A stretch of DNA of 64,000 nt, from assembly GCF_943181405.1 (NCBI RefSeq), contig NZ_CALPBY010000002.1:186001-250000 (forward strand), in the 5' to 3' direction. A program made the position numbers and the translations under genes. The DNA is from Cellulosimicrobium sp. Marseille-Q4280 (lineage in GTDB: Bacteria > Actinomycetota > Actinomycetes > Actinomycetales > Cellulomonadaceae). Each line of letters begins with the position of its first letter. Position 1 is the first letter of the stretch. This document shows, one piece after another, positions 15,672-23,498 of this stretch. The notes under the pieces are model-generated. The model was not told the origin of the DNA. It was given only the letters and a program-made list of their open reading frames with translations, and did no database searches.

Positions 15672-16465
15672 CCGTGGGCGACGGCACCCACGGCCACCCT
15701 CCGGACCGTCCGGAGGCCGACGCCTCCGTCGACGCGGCGTCGGGCACCGGGAAGGCGCTGCCGCCGTCCTCCGGCTTCTCGGGCGACGACGGCTCGGCCG
15801 ACCCGGAGCTCACCGCGACGCTCGCCGCTCACGCGGGCGGCTCGGCGACGGTCGCCCAGGTCGTGCACCGGCTCGCGAGCACGCGCGTCCTCGTGCCGAT
15901 CCTCGCCGAGCTCGAGTCGTCGGCCGAGGGGGAGAACGGCCACACCGTCGACAAGGAGGCGTCGGCGGGCGTCGTCGCGCTCCAGGCGCCGGACGGCCGC
16001 CGCGCCCTGCCGGTGTTCACGTCGGTCGCGTCCATGGCGGCCTGGCGCACGGACGCGCGTCCGGTGCCCGTGGACGCGCGCCGCGCGGCGCTGTCCGCCG
16101 TGAGCGAGGACTGGGCGCTGCTGGTCGTCGACCCCGCGGGCCCCGTCACCGTGCTCGTGCCGCGGCCGGCGGTCTGGGCGCTCGCGCAGGGCAAGGAGTG
16201 GGAGCCCGCCGTGGCCGACGGCGTCGTGGCGCCCGCGGTGCAGGACGCCGTCGCGTCCGCCGTCGACGGCGTGCCGCACGTGGCGCGCGCGTGGGCGGAG
16301 CCCGGACGGCGTGCCGAGGTCGCGGTCGTCCTGCGGATCGACGCAGGGCTCGACCGTGCCGGCCTCGACGCGGTGCTCGCCCAGGTCAACGCCGCGCTCG
16401 CGGGGAACGACGTCGTGTCGGCGCGCGTGGACGGCCTCGAGCTGCGGATCGGCCGGGCGGACTGA
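15668..16465 (+). CDS. SseB-family protein
   Basis: A 265-residue soluble protein with the SseB N-terminal-type domain: [14 protein letters not shown], a strand pair [19 protein letters not shown], then [24 protein letters not shown]. Residues 1-60 are acidic and disordered. In Actinobacteria SseB-like genes often follow priA in his operons. The molecular function is unknown; the name comes from a Salmonella protein with a different role. It starts at GTG 15668, overlapping the priA stop by 4 bp. Confidence 0.8.
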   Translation: MTVGDGTHGHPPDRPEADASVDAASGTGKALPPSSGFSGDDGSADPELTATLAAHAGGSATVAQVVHRLASTRVLVPILAELESSAEGENGHTVDKEASAGVVALQAPDGRRALPVFTSVASMAAWRTDARPVPVDARRAALSAVSEDWALLVVDPAGPVTVLVPRPAVWALAQGKEWEPAVADGVVAPAVQDAVASAVDGVPHVARAWAEPGRRAEVAVVLRIDAGLDRAGLDAVLAQVNAALAGNDVVSARVDGLELRIGRAD

Positions 16466-16493
16466 GCGTCCCGGCCGGCCCGGACGGACGGCG

Positions 16494-17009
16494 TCAGCCC
16501 CGGCGGAACCGGCCGATCGCCCAGGCGAGCGACGCAGCCACCCCGACGACGGCGAGGACGGCCTGTCCGCCGAGCACGACGCGGTTGACGTCGACCGCGG
16601 GCTGCCAGCGCACGCCCGCGTCGTCGACCACGTACACGCCGGTGGCCTTGACCCGGACGCCGAACCCGCCACCGCCGCCCGATCCCTCGCCGCCGGCGTC
16701 ACCGCCGGCGTTGCCGGAGCCGGGGCCGTCGGACGGCTTGCCGGAGGGCTCGGGCGCCTCGGACGGCGCCGCCGACCTCCCGATGTGGAACGGCCAGTCG
16801 GCCGCCCCCTTGCCGGACAGCTCGCCGGAGCCGGAGCCCCAGCCGGACCCGGTGCCGCCCCAGACCGTGGCCACGGGGATGACGAGCGTGGAACCGCGCT
16901 CGTACGCCTCCCCGTAGACACGGCGGACGGTGAGGGTGTCGCGTGCAGCCTGCGTGATGTGCGCCGGGTCGACGGCGGGTGCGTCGCCGGGGCTCGCGTT
17001 CGTTGCCAT
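16494..17009 (-). CDS. GerW/YtfJ-family protein
   Basis: A 171-residue protein matching the family named after the B. subtilis spore protein GerW (YtfJ). It shows VRRVYGEAYERGSTLVIPVATVWGG near residues 28-52, a Gly/Ser-rich middle, then GGFGVRVKATGVYVVDDAG and WQPAVDVNR. A single membrane helix lies at 147-167, followed by FRRRG. The organism type is not expected to sporulate, so the role is unknown and the name says nothing about germination here. The ATG at 17009 is backed by TAGTCT 7 nt upstream. It is convergent with sseB, 28 nt away. Confidence 0.82.
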   Translation of the reverse strand: MATNASPGDAPAVDPAHITQAARDTLTVRRVYGEAYERGSTLVIPVATVWGGTGSGWGSGSGELSGKGAADWPFHIGRSAAPSEAPEPSGKPSDGPGSGNAGGDAGGEGSGGGGGFGVRVKATGVYVVDDAGVRWQPAVDVNRVVLGGQAVLAVVGVAASLAWAIGRFRRG

Positions 17010-17016
17010 GCGGCCG

Positions 17017-17022
17017 AGACTA
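17017..17022 (-). promoter_or_regulatory. -10 element TAGTCT of the GerW-family gene
   Basis: On the minus strand TAGTCT is followed by 7 nt and the ATG at 17009; leaderless type. Confidence 0.55.
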
Positions 17023-17048
17023 GACCTCCGGGGCGTGTCGCGCGCGGC

Positions 17049-17858
17049 TCAGCCCGAGCACTCTTCCGCGGCGCTGAACGAGGACTCGTCGGCGAGGAGC
17101 TCGCGCAGCGTGCTCACCGGCACGAGCAGGCTCTTGTCGGTCGAGGTCTTCGCGTAGACGACGCCGATGACCTCGCCCGCGTCGTTGAGCGCTGCGGACC
17201 CGGAGCTCCCGGGCTCGACCGGCGCGTCGGTGACGAGCACCTCGCCGAGGTTCTCGTGCAGCGGGTCGGTCGTCGTCCCGATCACGGAGCCCTCGGTGAC
17301 CGTGAGCCGGCCGCCCTCCGGGTACCCCACGACGGTCACCGGGTCGCCGGGCGCCGGGTCGGCGGCGGCGAGCGTCGGAGCGGACGGCAGGTCCTCGGCG
17401 GTGCGGACGATCGCGAGATCGGCGAGCCCGGCGGTGCTCGCGGTCTGGGCGGCGATGTCCCGACCGTCGTAGGTGAGCAGCTGGAGCGAGCGCGACGAGT
17501 CCACGACGTGCTTGTTCGTCACGAGCGTGCGGGCGTCGAGCGCGAACCCGGAACCCGTCGAGAGGCCCTCGCAGCCGACGTTGCGGATCCGCACGGCCAT
17601 CCGCCGCACCGTGTCCGAGCCGTCGGGGGAGAGGACCTCCGACCCGGCGGGCTCGCCCGGCGCGGCGAACGACGGGACGACGCTCTGCGGCACCGGGTCG
17701 GGCAGCTCCGGCAGGATGCCGCACCCGGCGACGACGGATGCCACGAGGACGGTCGCGACGAGCGCGCCCGGTCGAGGCCGGGACGTGGTCCACCGGGGTG
17801 CGCGCGCCGGCGTGCGCTGCGATGCCCCCGCTCGTCGGGTCCGCGAGCCGCGGGTCAT
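17049..17858 (-). CDS. Exported trypsin-like serine protease, probable lipoprotein
   Basis: A 269-residue member of the S1/HtrA-like protease fold without a PDZ domain. The N-terminus is basic, then a hydrophobic stretch (31-44) ends in VVAGC, a likely lipobox (Cys46), so it is probably anchored on the outer face of the membrane. Catalytic triad: His117 (VTNKHVVDS), Asp147 (GLADLAIV) and Ser219 (EPGSSGSA). The ATG at 17858 overlaps the stop of the coiled-coil gene by 4 bp. It is the last gene of a DUF1844-coiled-coil-protease operon, so the membrane coiled-coil protein may be its partner (inference). Confidence 0.88.
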   Translation of the reverse strand: MTRGSRTRRAGASQRTPARAPRWTTSRPRPGALVATVLVASVVAGCGILPELPDPVPQSVVPSFAAPGEPAGSEVLSPDGSDTVRRMAVRIRNVGCEGLSTGSGFALDARTLVTNKHVVDSSRSLQLLTYDGRDIAAQTASTAGLADLAIVRTAEDLPSAPTLAAADPAPGDPVTVVGYPEGGRLTVTEGSVIGTTTDPLHENLGEVLVTDAPVEPGSSGSAALNDAGEVIGVVYAKTSTDKSLLVPVSTLRELLADESSFSAAEECSG

Positions 17859-18622
17859 CCCGCGAGCTCCTGCTGGAGCTGCGCGTTCGCGTCGGTCGCC
17901 GCCTGGCACAGCTCGTCGACCTGGCCGGAGAAGCGCTCGAGGTCGGCCGGGTCGTACGCGTCGCGGTTGTTGAGATAGCCGATGAGCTGGGACTGCGCCG
18001 TCGTGCACTGACCGAGCGCTGCGGCGACCTTGCCTGCGGCGTCGGAGACCCGGCTCTGGTAGTCGAGGTACTGCTGCGAGGCCTCGTTCTCGTCGCCGAG
18101 CTGGGCCTTCTCGTTCGCGAGCTCGGCGATCCGGTCCTGCGCGGTGGTGAGCTGGCCCCGGGCCGACTCGAGCTCGGCGTTGGCGCCGTCCAGGTCGGCC
18201 TGCAGCCGTGCGACGTCCTCGCCGAGCGCCCGCGCCTGCGTCTCCCAGTCGGCACTGTTCTCCTGCCAGCGCGTGGTGGTGACCCAGAGGTAGGCGCCCA
18301 CCCCGACCGTCCCGGCGAGCAGCAGGGAGAGGAGGACGATCGTCACGACCACCCACGTGCGCCGGCGTCGGCGCGGGGGAGCGGCGGGCGTCGCGCTCGG
18401 CTGCCCCGGCCCGTCCGGGGGTGCGTCGGCCGACAGGCCGTCGGCCCGCCAGGGACGATCGGTCGACGGGCCGACGGGCGTCGGGCCGGGGGCAGGGTCG
18501 ACGGACGCAGGGTCGACGGACGCAGGGTCGACGGACGAAGGGTCGCGCGGCGCGGGGACGACCGGCGGCGGGCCGTCGGGGGCCGTGCTCCCGGCCGGCG
18601 GCGGCGGTGGCGAGGTGCTCAA
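17855..18622 (-). CDS. Single-pass membrane protein with coiled coil
   Basis: A 255-residue protein. Residues 1-82 are Pro/Ser/Asp-rich with a short repeat (SVDPA three times), a basic RRRRR patch precedes a membrane helix at about 89-112, and a coiled coil (about 125-170, DVARLQADLDGANAELESARG) leads into a helical external domain with two cysteines (QCTTAQ, LCQAAT). The topology is N-in/C-out. The start is a TTG at 18622 that overlaps the DUF1844 stop by 4 bp; no better start in frame was found. Function unknown. Confidence 0.78.
   Translation of the reverse strand: MSTSPPPPPAGSTAPDGPPPVVPAPRDPSSVDPASVDPASVDPAPGPTPVGPSTDRPWRADGLSADAPPDGPGQPSATPAAPPRRRRRTWVVVTIVLLSLLLAGTVGVGAYLWVTTTRWQENSADWETQARALGEDVARLQADLDGANAELESARGQLTTAQDRIAELANEKAQLGDENEASQQYLDYQSRVSDAAGKVAAALGQCTTAQSQLIGYLNNRDAYDPADLERFSGQVDELCQAATDANAQLQQELAG
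18492..18536. repeat. Three 15-bp tandem repeats in coding sequence
   Basis: Unit GCAGGGTCGACGGAC, three copies in frame. It encodes the SVDPA repeats in the cytosolic tail of the coiled-coil membrane protein. Confidence 0.8.
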
Positions 18623-18990
18623 CTCACCGCACCCGTGAACTTCTCGCCGGGACCCTCACCGGGGGCGTCCGGGTAGACCGAGGCCTCGCGGAAGGCGAGC
18701 TGGAGCGAGCGCAGACCGTCCCGCAGGGACCGTGCGTGCTGGTTGCCGATGTCCGGCGCGCTCGCGGTGACGAGGGCGGCGAGCGCGTTGATGAGCTTGC
18801 GCGCCTCGTCCAGGTCGAGGTGGCCCTGGGCCTCGGCGTCCTCCGCGAGGCCGCACTTCACGGCGGCGGCGCTCATGAGGTGCACCGCGGCCGAGGTGAT
18901 GACCTCGACGGCGGCGACGTCGGCGATGTCGCGCACGGCGTCCGTCGAGGGGTCCTGCGCGGGGGCGTTCTCGATGCTCATGGCGTCCAT
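18619..18990 (-). CDS. DUF1844-family protein
   Basis: A 123-residue mostly helical cytosolic protein of the conserved actinobacterial DUF1844 family. Seen: DIADVAAVEVITSAAVHLM, DLDEARKLINALAALV and LRDGLRSLQLAFREAS, and the C-terminal GPGEKFTG. The family is usually encoded next to infC in Actinobacteria; here infC is 2.7 kb away with katA and the Fur gene between. Function unknown. ATG codons at 18990 and 18981 are both possible starts. It is the first gene of the operon with the coiled-coil protein and protease. Confidence 0.85.
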   Translation of the reverse strand: MDAMSIENAPAQDPSTDAVRDIADVAAVEVITSAAVHLMSAAAVKCGLAEDAEAQGHLDLDEARKLINALAALVTASAPDIGNQHARSLRDGLRSLQLAFREASVYPDAPGEGPGEKFTGAVS

Positions 18991-19068
18991 CTTTCCATCC
19001 GGCCCGACCGTCGCGGTCGAGGCGACCCACGACGGTGCCGATCCGTCGCCCACACCTGCGCCGAGACA

Positions 19069-19112
19069 TGGGAAACCGCCTCGGAACCGTACGGTCCCGG
19101 GGCGGTTTCCCA
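19069..19112. terminator. Large inverted repeat downstream of katA
   Basis: An outer stem of 12 bp (TGGGAAACCGCC / GGCGGTTTCCCA) surrounds an inner near-palindrome centred on CCGTACGG. The whole 44-nt element is almost self-complementary. It lies 36 nt beyond the katA stop codon and upstream of the DUF1844 operon, so it most likely terminates katA. Confidence 0.65.
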
Positions 19113-19147
19113 CGTATCGACGCCCGGTGGGCGCCGGTCGACGGACG

Positions 19148-20662
19148 TCAGACGCGCACGGGCTCGCTCGCCGTGCCGGGCTCGCCTGCCTCGATCGGGG
19201 CACCCTCGGCCTCGAGCGCCACGCGCAGCGCCGCGCCGAGCTCGGCGTCGACGTTCGTCCAGTACTGGATGGCCCGCTCGCGGATGTCGACGCTCTGCAC
19301 GCCGCCCACGTGGCCCGTGATCGTCTCGAGGAACCGGGCGCGCGCCGGGCCGTCGAAGACCTCGCGGTAGAGCGTGCCCGCCTGGCCGAAGTCGTCGTCC
19401 TCGGGGTGGAGCGTCGCGGCCGCGCGCGTGAGCTCGCCGTCGGCCTCCCAGCCGGTGGACTCGGCCGCACGGGCCGGGTCGGCGTGCGCCCCGCCCCGGC
19501 TGTTCGGCGCGTAGACCGGCGTCGTCGCGGAGGAGAAGCCGTAGCGCATCGCGCCGTCCTTCGCGTACGAGTGGCCACCTTCCTCGGCGCCGCGCGGGGC
19601 GTTCACCGGGAGCTGGGCGTGGTTCGTGCCGACGCGGTACCGGTGCGCGTCCGCGTAGGAGAAGATGCGCGCGAGGAGCATCTTGTCGGGGCTCGCCGCG
19701 ATGCCGGGCACGAAGTTGCTCGGTGCGAACGTCGCCTGCTCGATCTCGGCGAAGTAGTTCTCCGGGTTGCGGTTGAGCTCCATGACGCCGACCTCGACCA
19801 GCGGGTAGTCGCCGTGCGGCCACACCTTCGTGAGGTCGAACGGGTTGAACCGGTACGTCTTCGCGTCCTCGTACGGCATGACCTGCACCGACAGCGTCCA
19901 GCGCGGGAAGTCGCCGGTCTCGATGTGCTCGTAGAGGTCACGGATGTGGTGGTCGGCGTCCGAGCCCGCGAGCTGCGCCGCCTCGTCGGCCGACAGGTTG
20001 TCGATGCCCTGCTGGGTGGTGAAGTGGTACTTGACCCAGAAGCGCTCGCCCGCGGCGTTGATCCACTGGTAGGTGTGCGAGCCGAACCCGTCCATGTGGC
20101 GCCAGCTCGACGGCAGGCCGCGGTCGCCCATGAGCCACGTGACCTGGTGCGCCGACTCGGGCGACAGGGTCCAGAAGTCCCACTGCATGTCGTTGTCGCG
20201 CAGGTTCGACCCGGGCAGGCGCTTCTGCGAGCGGATGAAGTCGGGGAACTTGATGCCGTCACGGATGAAGAAGACGGGGGTGTTGTTCCCGACGAGGTCG
20301 TAGTTGCCCTCGCTCGTGTAGAACTTCAGCGCGAAGCCGCGCGGGTCGCGCCACGTGTCGGGCGAGCCGTGCTCACCGGCGACGGACGAGAAGCGGGCGA
20401 GCATCTCGGTCTCCGTGCCGGGCTGGAGGACGGCGGCGCGCGTGTACGCGCTGACGTCGCCGGTCACGGTGAAGGTGCCGAACGCGCCGCCGCCCTTGGC
20501 GTGGACGACGCGCTCCGGGACGCGCTCGCGATTGAACTGCGCGAGCTTCTCGACGAGATAGTGGTCGTGCAGGACGATCGGGCCGTCGGCGCCGACGGAC
20601 TGCGAGTGGGCGTCGGACGCGACGGGCGCTCCGGCGTTGGTCGTCGTGTGCGGGGAGGTCAT
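19148..20662 (-). CDS. katA: Catalase (monofunctional, haem)
   Basis: Breaks hydrogen peroxide into water and oxygen; cytosolic tetramer. Length of 504 residues places it in the small-subunit clade. Active site: His54 in [12 protein letters not shown], Asn127 in GNNTPVFF, and the haem-ligand Tyr336 in [15 protein letters not shown] good Shine-Dalgarno AAGGAG lies 7 nt before the ATG at 20662. The gene is 113 nt downstream of a Fur-family regulator on the same strand, the usual peroxide-sensing pair in Actinobacteria (CatR/CatA in Streptomyces), so peroxide induction through that regulator is likely. Confidence 0.96.
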   Translation of the reverse strand: MTSPHTTTNAGAPVASDAHSQSVGADGPIVLHDHYLVEKLAQFNRERVPERVVHAKGGGAFGTFTVTGDVSAYTRAAVLQPGTETEMLARFSSVAGEHGSPDTWRDPRGFALKFYTSEGNYDLVGNNTPVFFIRDGIKFPDFIRSQKRLPGSNLRDNDMQWDFWTLSPESAHQVTWLMGDRGLPSSWRHMDGFGSHTYQWINAAGERFWVKYHFTTQQGIDNLSADEAAQLAGSDADHHIRDLYEHIETGDFPRWTLSVQVMPYEDAKTYRFNPFDLTKVWPHGDYPLVEVGVMELNRNPENYFAEIEQATFAPSNFVPGIAASPDKMLLARIFSYADAHRYRVGTNHAQLPVNAPRGAEEGGHSYAKDGAMRYGFSSATTPVYAPNSRGGAHADPARAAESTGWEADGELTRAAATLHPEDDDFGQAGTLYREVFDGPARARFLETITGHVGGVQSVDIRERAIQYWTNVDAELGAALRVALEAEGAPIEAGEPGTASEPVRV

Positions 20663-20775
20663 GAGGCGCTCCTTCCAGCGGACCCGGCGAGCGAGCGCGG
20701 GGTCCGTAACGGGATCATCGTGAGATAACGGGCGTCGATGGGGTGCGCGAGGTCCACCGGTCCACCCAGTAGGGG

Positions 20776-21246
20776 TCAGGGCGCGCAGTCGGGGCACAGG
20801 CCCCAGAACGTCACCTCGGCGGTGTCGATCCGGAACCCGGAGGTGCTGCTCGGGGTGAGGCACGGGGCGTGGCCCTCGGTGCAGTCGACATCGGAGACGG
20901 CGCCGCACGCGCGGCACACGACGTGGTGGTGGTTGTCGCCGAGGCGGCGCTCGTAGCGGGCGGGGTGGCCGGCCGGCTCGATGCGCCGGAGCAGGCCCTT
21001 GTCCGTCAGCGTGTTCAGGACGTCGTAGACCGCCTGCACGGAGACGGAGCCCAGCGTCGCGCGCACCGCCCGCAGCACGGTGTCGGCGTCGGCGTGCTGG
21101 CGGGTGTCGACGGCGTCGAGCACCGCGAGCCGCGCCGCCGTGACGCGCAGCCCGTGCGCGCGCAGCTCAGCCTCGTGGTCCGTCCCGTGCGGCAACCGCG
21201 CCGCACGCTCGGGTGCGGCGGAGGACCGCGTCGATCCCGTCGTCAT
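20776..21246 (-). CDS. Fur-family transcriptional regulator (peroxide/iron type)
   Basis: Metal-dependent repressor of 156 residues. An N-terminal winged helix (about 25-92: [39 protein letters not shown]) is followed by the dimer/metal domain with HHH (106-108) and two structural-zinc CxxC pairs (C111/C114, C151/C154). Context with katA points to a CatR/PerR-like peroxide sensor rather than an iron Fur. The ATG at 21246 lies 6 nt after TAGGCT. A 13-bp inverted repeat at the -35 position suggests autoregulation. Confidence 0.9.
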   Translation of the reverse strand: MTTGSTRSSAAPERAARLPHGTDHEAELRAHGLRVTAARLAVLDAVDTRQHADADTVLRAVRATLGSVSVQAVYDVLNTLTDKGLLRRIEPAGHPARYERRLGDNHHHVVCRACGAVSDVDCTEGHAPCLTPSSTSGFRIDTAEVTFWGLCPDCAP

Positions 21247-21252
21247 GACGTC

Positions 21253-21258
21253 AGCCTA
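21253..21258 (-). promoter_or_regulatory. -10 element TAGGCT of the Fur-family gene
   Basis: On the minus strand, TTGGAA (-35 like) is followed 19 nt later by TAGGCT and then, after 6 nt, the ATG at 21246. Confidence 0.6.
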
Positions 21259-21269
21259 ACCCGCTTCTC

Positions 21270-21282
21270 TGGAAGAGTTCCA
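21270..21282 (-). promoter_or_regulatory. Inverted repeat TGGAAGAGTTCCA, probable Fur-family operator
   Basis: Two 5-bp arms with a 3-nt centre, overlapping the predicted -35 of the Fur-family gene. Placement is that of an autorepression site. I see no close copy upstream of katA. Confidence 0.5.
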
Positions 21283-21669
21283 ATGATGGAGGGCATCTAG
21301 TTCACGGCCGCACGGTGACCGGCGCAGGCCGACGCTCGGCATGCCGCCGACCTCTGGTAGTCTTGATGGCTGACCGACCTGCACGACGTGCGTCGGTGAT
21401 CAGGTGCGGCCACCGGCCGTCCGTGAGCACCGATGCGGGCCAGTGCGGGTGCGCAAGTGGATCCCATCCCACCCGGGTCTCGACCGTCGACGTGATGTCG
21501 CGACAGAGGCCGGGTCCTGGTCCGGACGGCTCGCCCTCGTGGTGCGCCGCCCAGACGTGGTCGTCGTGGTGCACCCACGGCTGCCGGAACGATGGCCTCC
21601 GCCCTGCGCTCAGGGACGGGGGCCTTCCTCGTACCGGGCGGTCTACCGACGACTTCCTAGGAGCATCAC
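21283..21669 (+). promoter_or_regulatory. infC upstream region: candidate promoter and long leader
   Basis: About 390 bases without a gene. TAGTCT at 21358-21363 is a plausible -10, giving a leader of about 300 nt. Right after it, 21373-21397 can form a stem ACCGAC / GTCGGT with an inner GCAC / GTGC and a 3-nt loop. The Shine-Dalgarno AGGAG sits at 21659-21663. Long leaders that sense IF3 or L20 exist for infC operons in other phyla; I cannot match this one to a known family. Confidence 0.4.
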
Positions 21670-22707
21670 ATCAGCGAGCCTCGCATCAACGATCGGATCC
21701 GCGTCCCCGAGGTCCGACTCATCGGTCCTGGCGGGGAGCAGGTCGGCGTCGTCCGCACCGAGGTTGCCCTGAGCCTTGCCCAGGACGCGGACCTCGACCT
21801 CGTCGAGGTCGCCCCGGACGCCCGCCCGCCCGTCTGCAAGCTCATGGACTTCGGCAAGTTCAAGTACGAGTCGGACATGAAGGCGCGCGAGGCGCGGCGG
21901 AACCAGGCGAACACGGTCCTCAAGGAGATCCGTTTCCGGCTGAAGATCGACCCGCACGACTACGGCACCAAGAAGGGCCACGTCGAGCGGTTCCTCTCGG
22001 CCGGCGACAAGGTCAAGGTCATGATCATGTTCCGCGGCCGTGAGCAGTCGCGCCCCGAGATGGGCGTCCGCCTGCTGCAGCGCCTCGCGGACGACGTCTC
22101 CGAGCTGGGCTTCGTCGAGTCGATGCCCAAGCAGGACGGGCGCAACATGACGATGGTGCTCGGCCCGGTGAAGAAGAAGGCCGACGCCAAGAGCGAGCAG
22201 CGCAAGCGCGCCCAGGAGGCCGAGCCGCGGCTGACGAAGTCCGCGCAGCGCGCTGCCCAGCGCGAGCCGGACGCCCCCGAGGGGGACGTGTCGGAGGTCG
22301 AGCAGGACGCCCAGGTCGCGAGCCCGGTCACCGAGGCGCCCGTCGCGGAGTCCCAGGTCGCGGAGCCTGCGGCCGAGACGCCCGCGGAGGCGCCGGTCGA
22401 GGCCGCCGCTCCCGCGAAGGCCCCCGCCCCGGCGAAGGCTCCTGTCGCTCCGAAGGCCCCCGCGCCGACGAGGGCGTCCGCGCCGGCGAAGGCTCCGGCC
22501 CCGGCCAAGGCGCCTGCTGCGCAGCGTCCTCGGGCGCAGTCCGCGGAGCCGGCCCGACCGGCCGCACCGCGTCCCCCCGCGCCGCGGCCGGCCGCGGCAC
22601 CGGCCCCGGCGGCGTCGGGCACGGCGAAGCCTGCGGTGCCGCGGCCGGCACCAAGCCGGGCGCCCCGCCCCGCGCCGAAGCCCACCCCCCGCGGCAAGGC
22701 CGGCTGA
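21670..22707 (+). CDS. infC: Translation initiation factor IF-3 (ATC start, long C-terminal tail)
   Basis: Binds the 30S subunit and checks initiator tRNA and start codon choice. The frame begins with [19 protein letters not shown], the normal IF3 N-terminus, and the only suitable start is the ATC at 21670, preceded by AGGAG with a 6-nt gap. Rare non-AUG starts are a known hallmark of infC and allow autoregulation. The core (1-170) is complete: N-domain with [20 protein letters not shown] and C-domain with [12 protein letters not shown] and NMTMVLGP. A further 175 residues of Ala/Pro/Lys/Glu-rich, repetitive sequence follow, making it 345 residues against the usual 180-200. It heads the infC-rpmI-rplT cluster. 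Confidence 0.95.
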   Translation: MSEPRINDRIRVPEVRLIGPGGEQVGVVRTEVALSLAQDADLDLVEVAPDARPPVCKLMDFGKFKYESDMKAREARRNQANTVLKEIRFRLKIDPHDYGTKKGHVERFLSAGDKVKVMIMFRGREQSRPEMGVRLLQRLADDVSELGFVESMPKQDGRNMTMVLGPVKKKADAKSEQRKRAQEAEPRLTKSAQRAAQREPDAPEGDVSEVEQDAQVASPVTEAPVAESQVAEPAAETPAEAPVEAAAPAKAPAPAKAPVAPKAPAPTRASAPAKAPAPAKAPAAQRPRAQSAEPARPAAPRPPAPRPAAAPAPAASGTAKPAVPRPAPSRAPRPAPKPTPRGKAG

Positions 22708-22815
22708 CGGCCGGCCCACCGACCGAAACTGCTCGGGGTCCGGACCCACCGGCCCGGACCCGAACACGTCGGCCACCGCGAGGTGGCTGACCGGACACAA
22801 GGAGACACGGCAGCC

Positions 22816-23010
22816 ATGCCGAAGAACAAGACGCACTCGGGTGCCAAGAAGCGCTTCCGCATCACGGGTACCGGCAAGGTCATGCGCGAGCAGGCCAACG
22901 CTCGACACCTGCTCGAGCACAAGGCGACCAAGCGCAAGCGCCGCCTCGCCCAGGACCAGGTGGTCTCGCCCGCCGACGTCAAGTCCATCAAGAAGCTGCT
23001 CGGCAAGTGA
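22816..23010 (+). CDS. rpmI: Ribosomal protein bL35
   Basis: A 64-residue basic large-subunit protein: [21 protein letters not shown], then [13 protein letters not shown]. Length and sequence are typical. Start ATG 22816; AAGGAG lies 11 nt upstream, rather far. It sits 108 nt after infC and 69 nt before rplT in the standard order. Confidence 0.97.
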   Translation: MPKNKTHSGAKKRFRITGTGKVMREQANARHLLEHKATKRKRRLAQDQVVSPADVKSIKKLLGK

Positions 23011-23079
23011 CCCGGTCGCGGTGACGGCACCCCGTCGCCGACCGGCTCACCCTGAGCCCCGAACTGCAAGGAGCATCAC

Positions 23080-23466
23080 GTGGCACGCGTGAAGCGGGCG
23101 GTCAACGCCCAGAAGAAGCGCCGTACGACCCTCGAGCGCGCAGCGGGCTACCGCGGCCAGCGCTCGCGCCTCTACCGCAAGGCGAAGGAGCAGGTCACCC
23201 ACTCCCTCGTCTACTCCTACCGTGACCGCAAGGCGCGCAAGGGAGACTTCCGCAAGCTGTGGATCCAGCGCATCAACGCGGCGTCGCGCGCCCAGGGCCT
23301 GACGTACAACCGCCTCATCCAGGGCCTCAAGGCCGCGGGTGTCGAGGTCGACCGTCGCCTGCTCGCGGAGCTCGCGGTCAACGACGTGGCGGCGTTCAAC
23401 GCGCTCGTCCAGGTCGCGAAGGACGCGCTCCCCGAGGACGTCAACGCGCCCAGGGCCGCGGCCTGA
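23080..23466 (+). CDS. rplT: Ribosomal protein bL20
   Basis: 128-residue large-subunit assembly protein. Seen: [19 protein letters not shown] (start read from GTG), [28 protein letters not shown] and the C-terminal globular part with [17 protein letters not shown]. The GTG at 23080 has AAGGAG 7 nt upstream. Last of the infC-rpmI-rplT set; the rRNA methyltransferase frame follows directly. Confidence 0.97.
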   Translation: MARVKRAVNAQKKRRTTLERAAGYRGQRSRLYRKAKEQVTHSLVYSYRDRKARKGDFRKLWIQRINAASRAQGLTYNRLIQGLKAAGVEVDRRLLAELAVNDVAAFNALVQVAKDALPEDVNAPRAAA

Positions 23467-23498
23467 GCATCCACACCGACGCCACGGACGCCCGGCCG

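Noticed and set aside
18492-18536. Possible CRISPR-like array
   Set aside because: The repeats are 15 bp, contiguous without spacers, and in frame within a gene.
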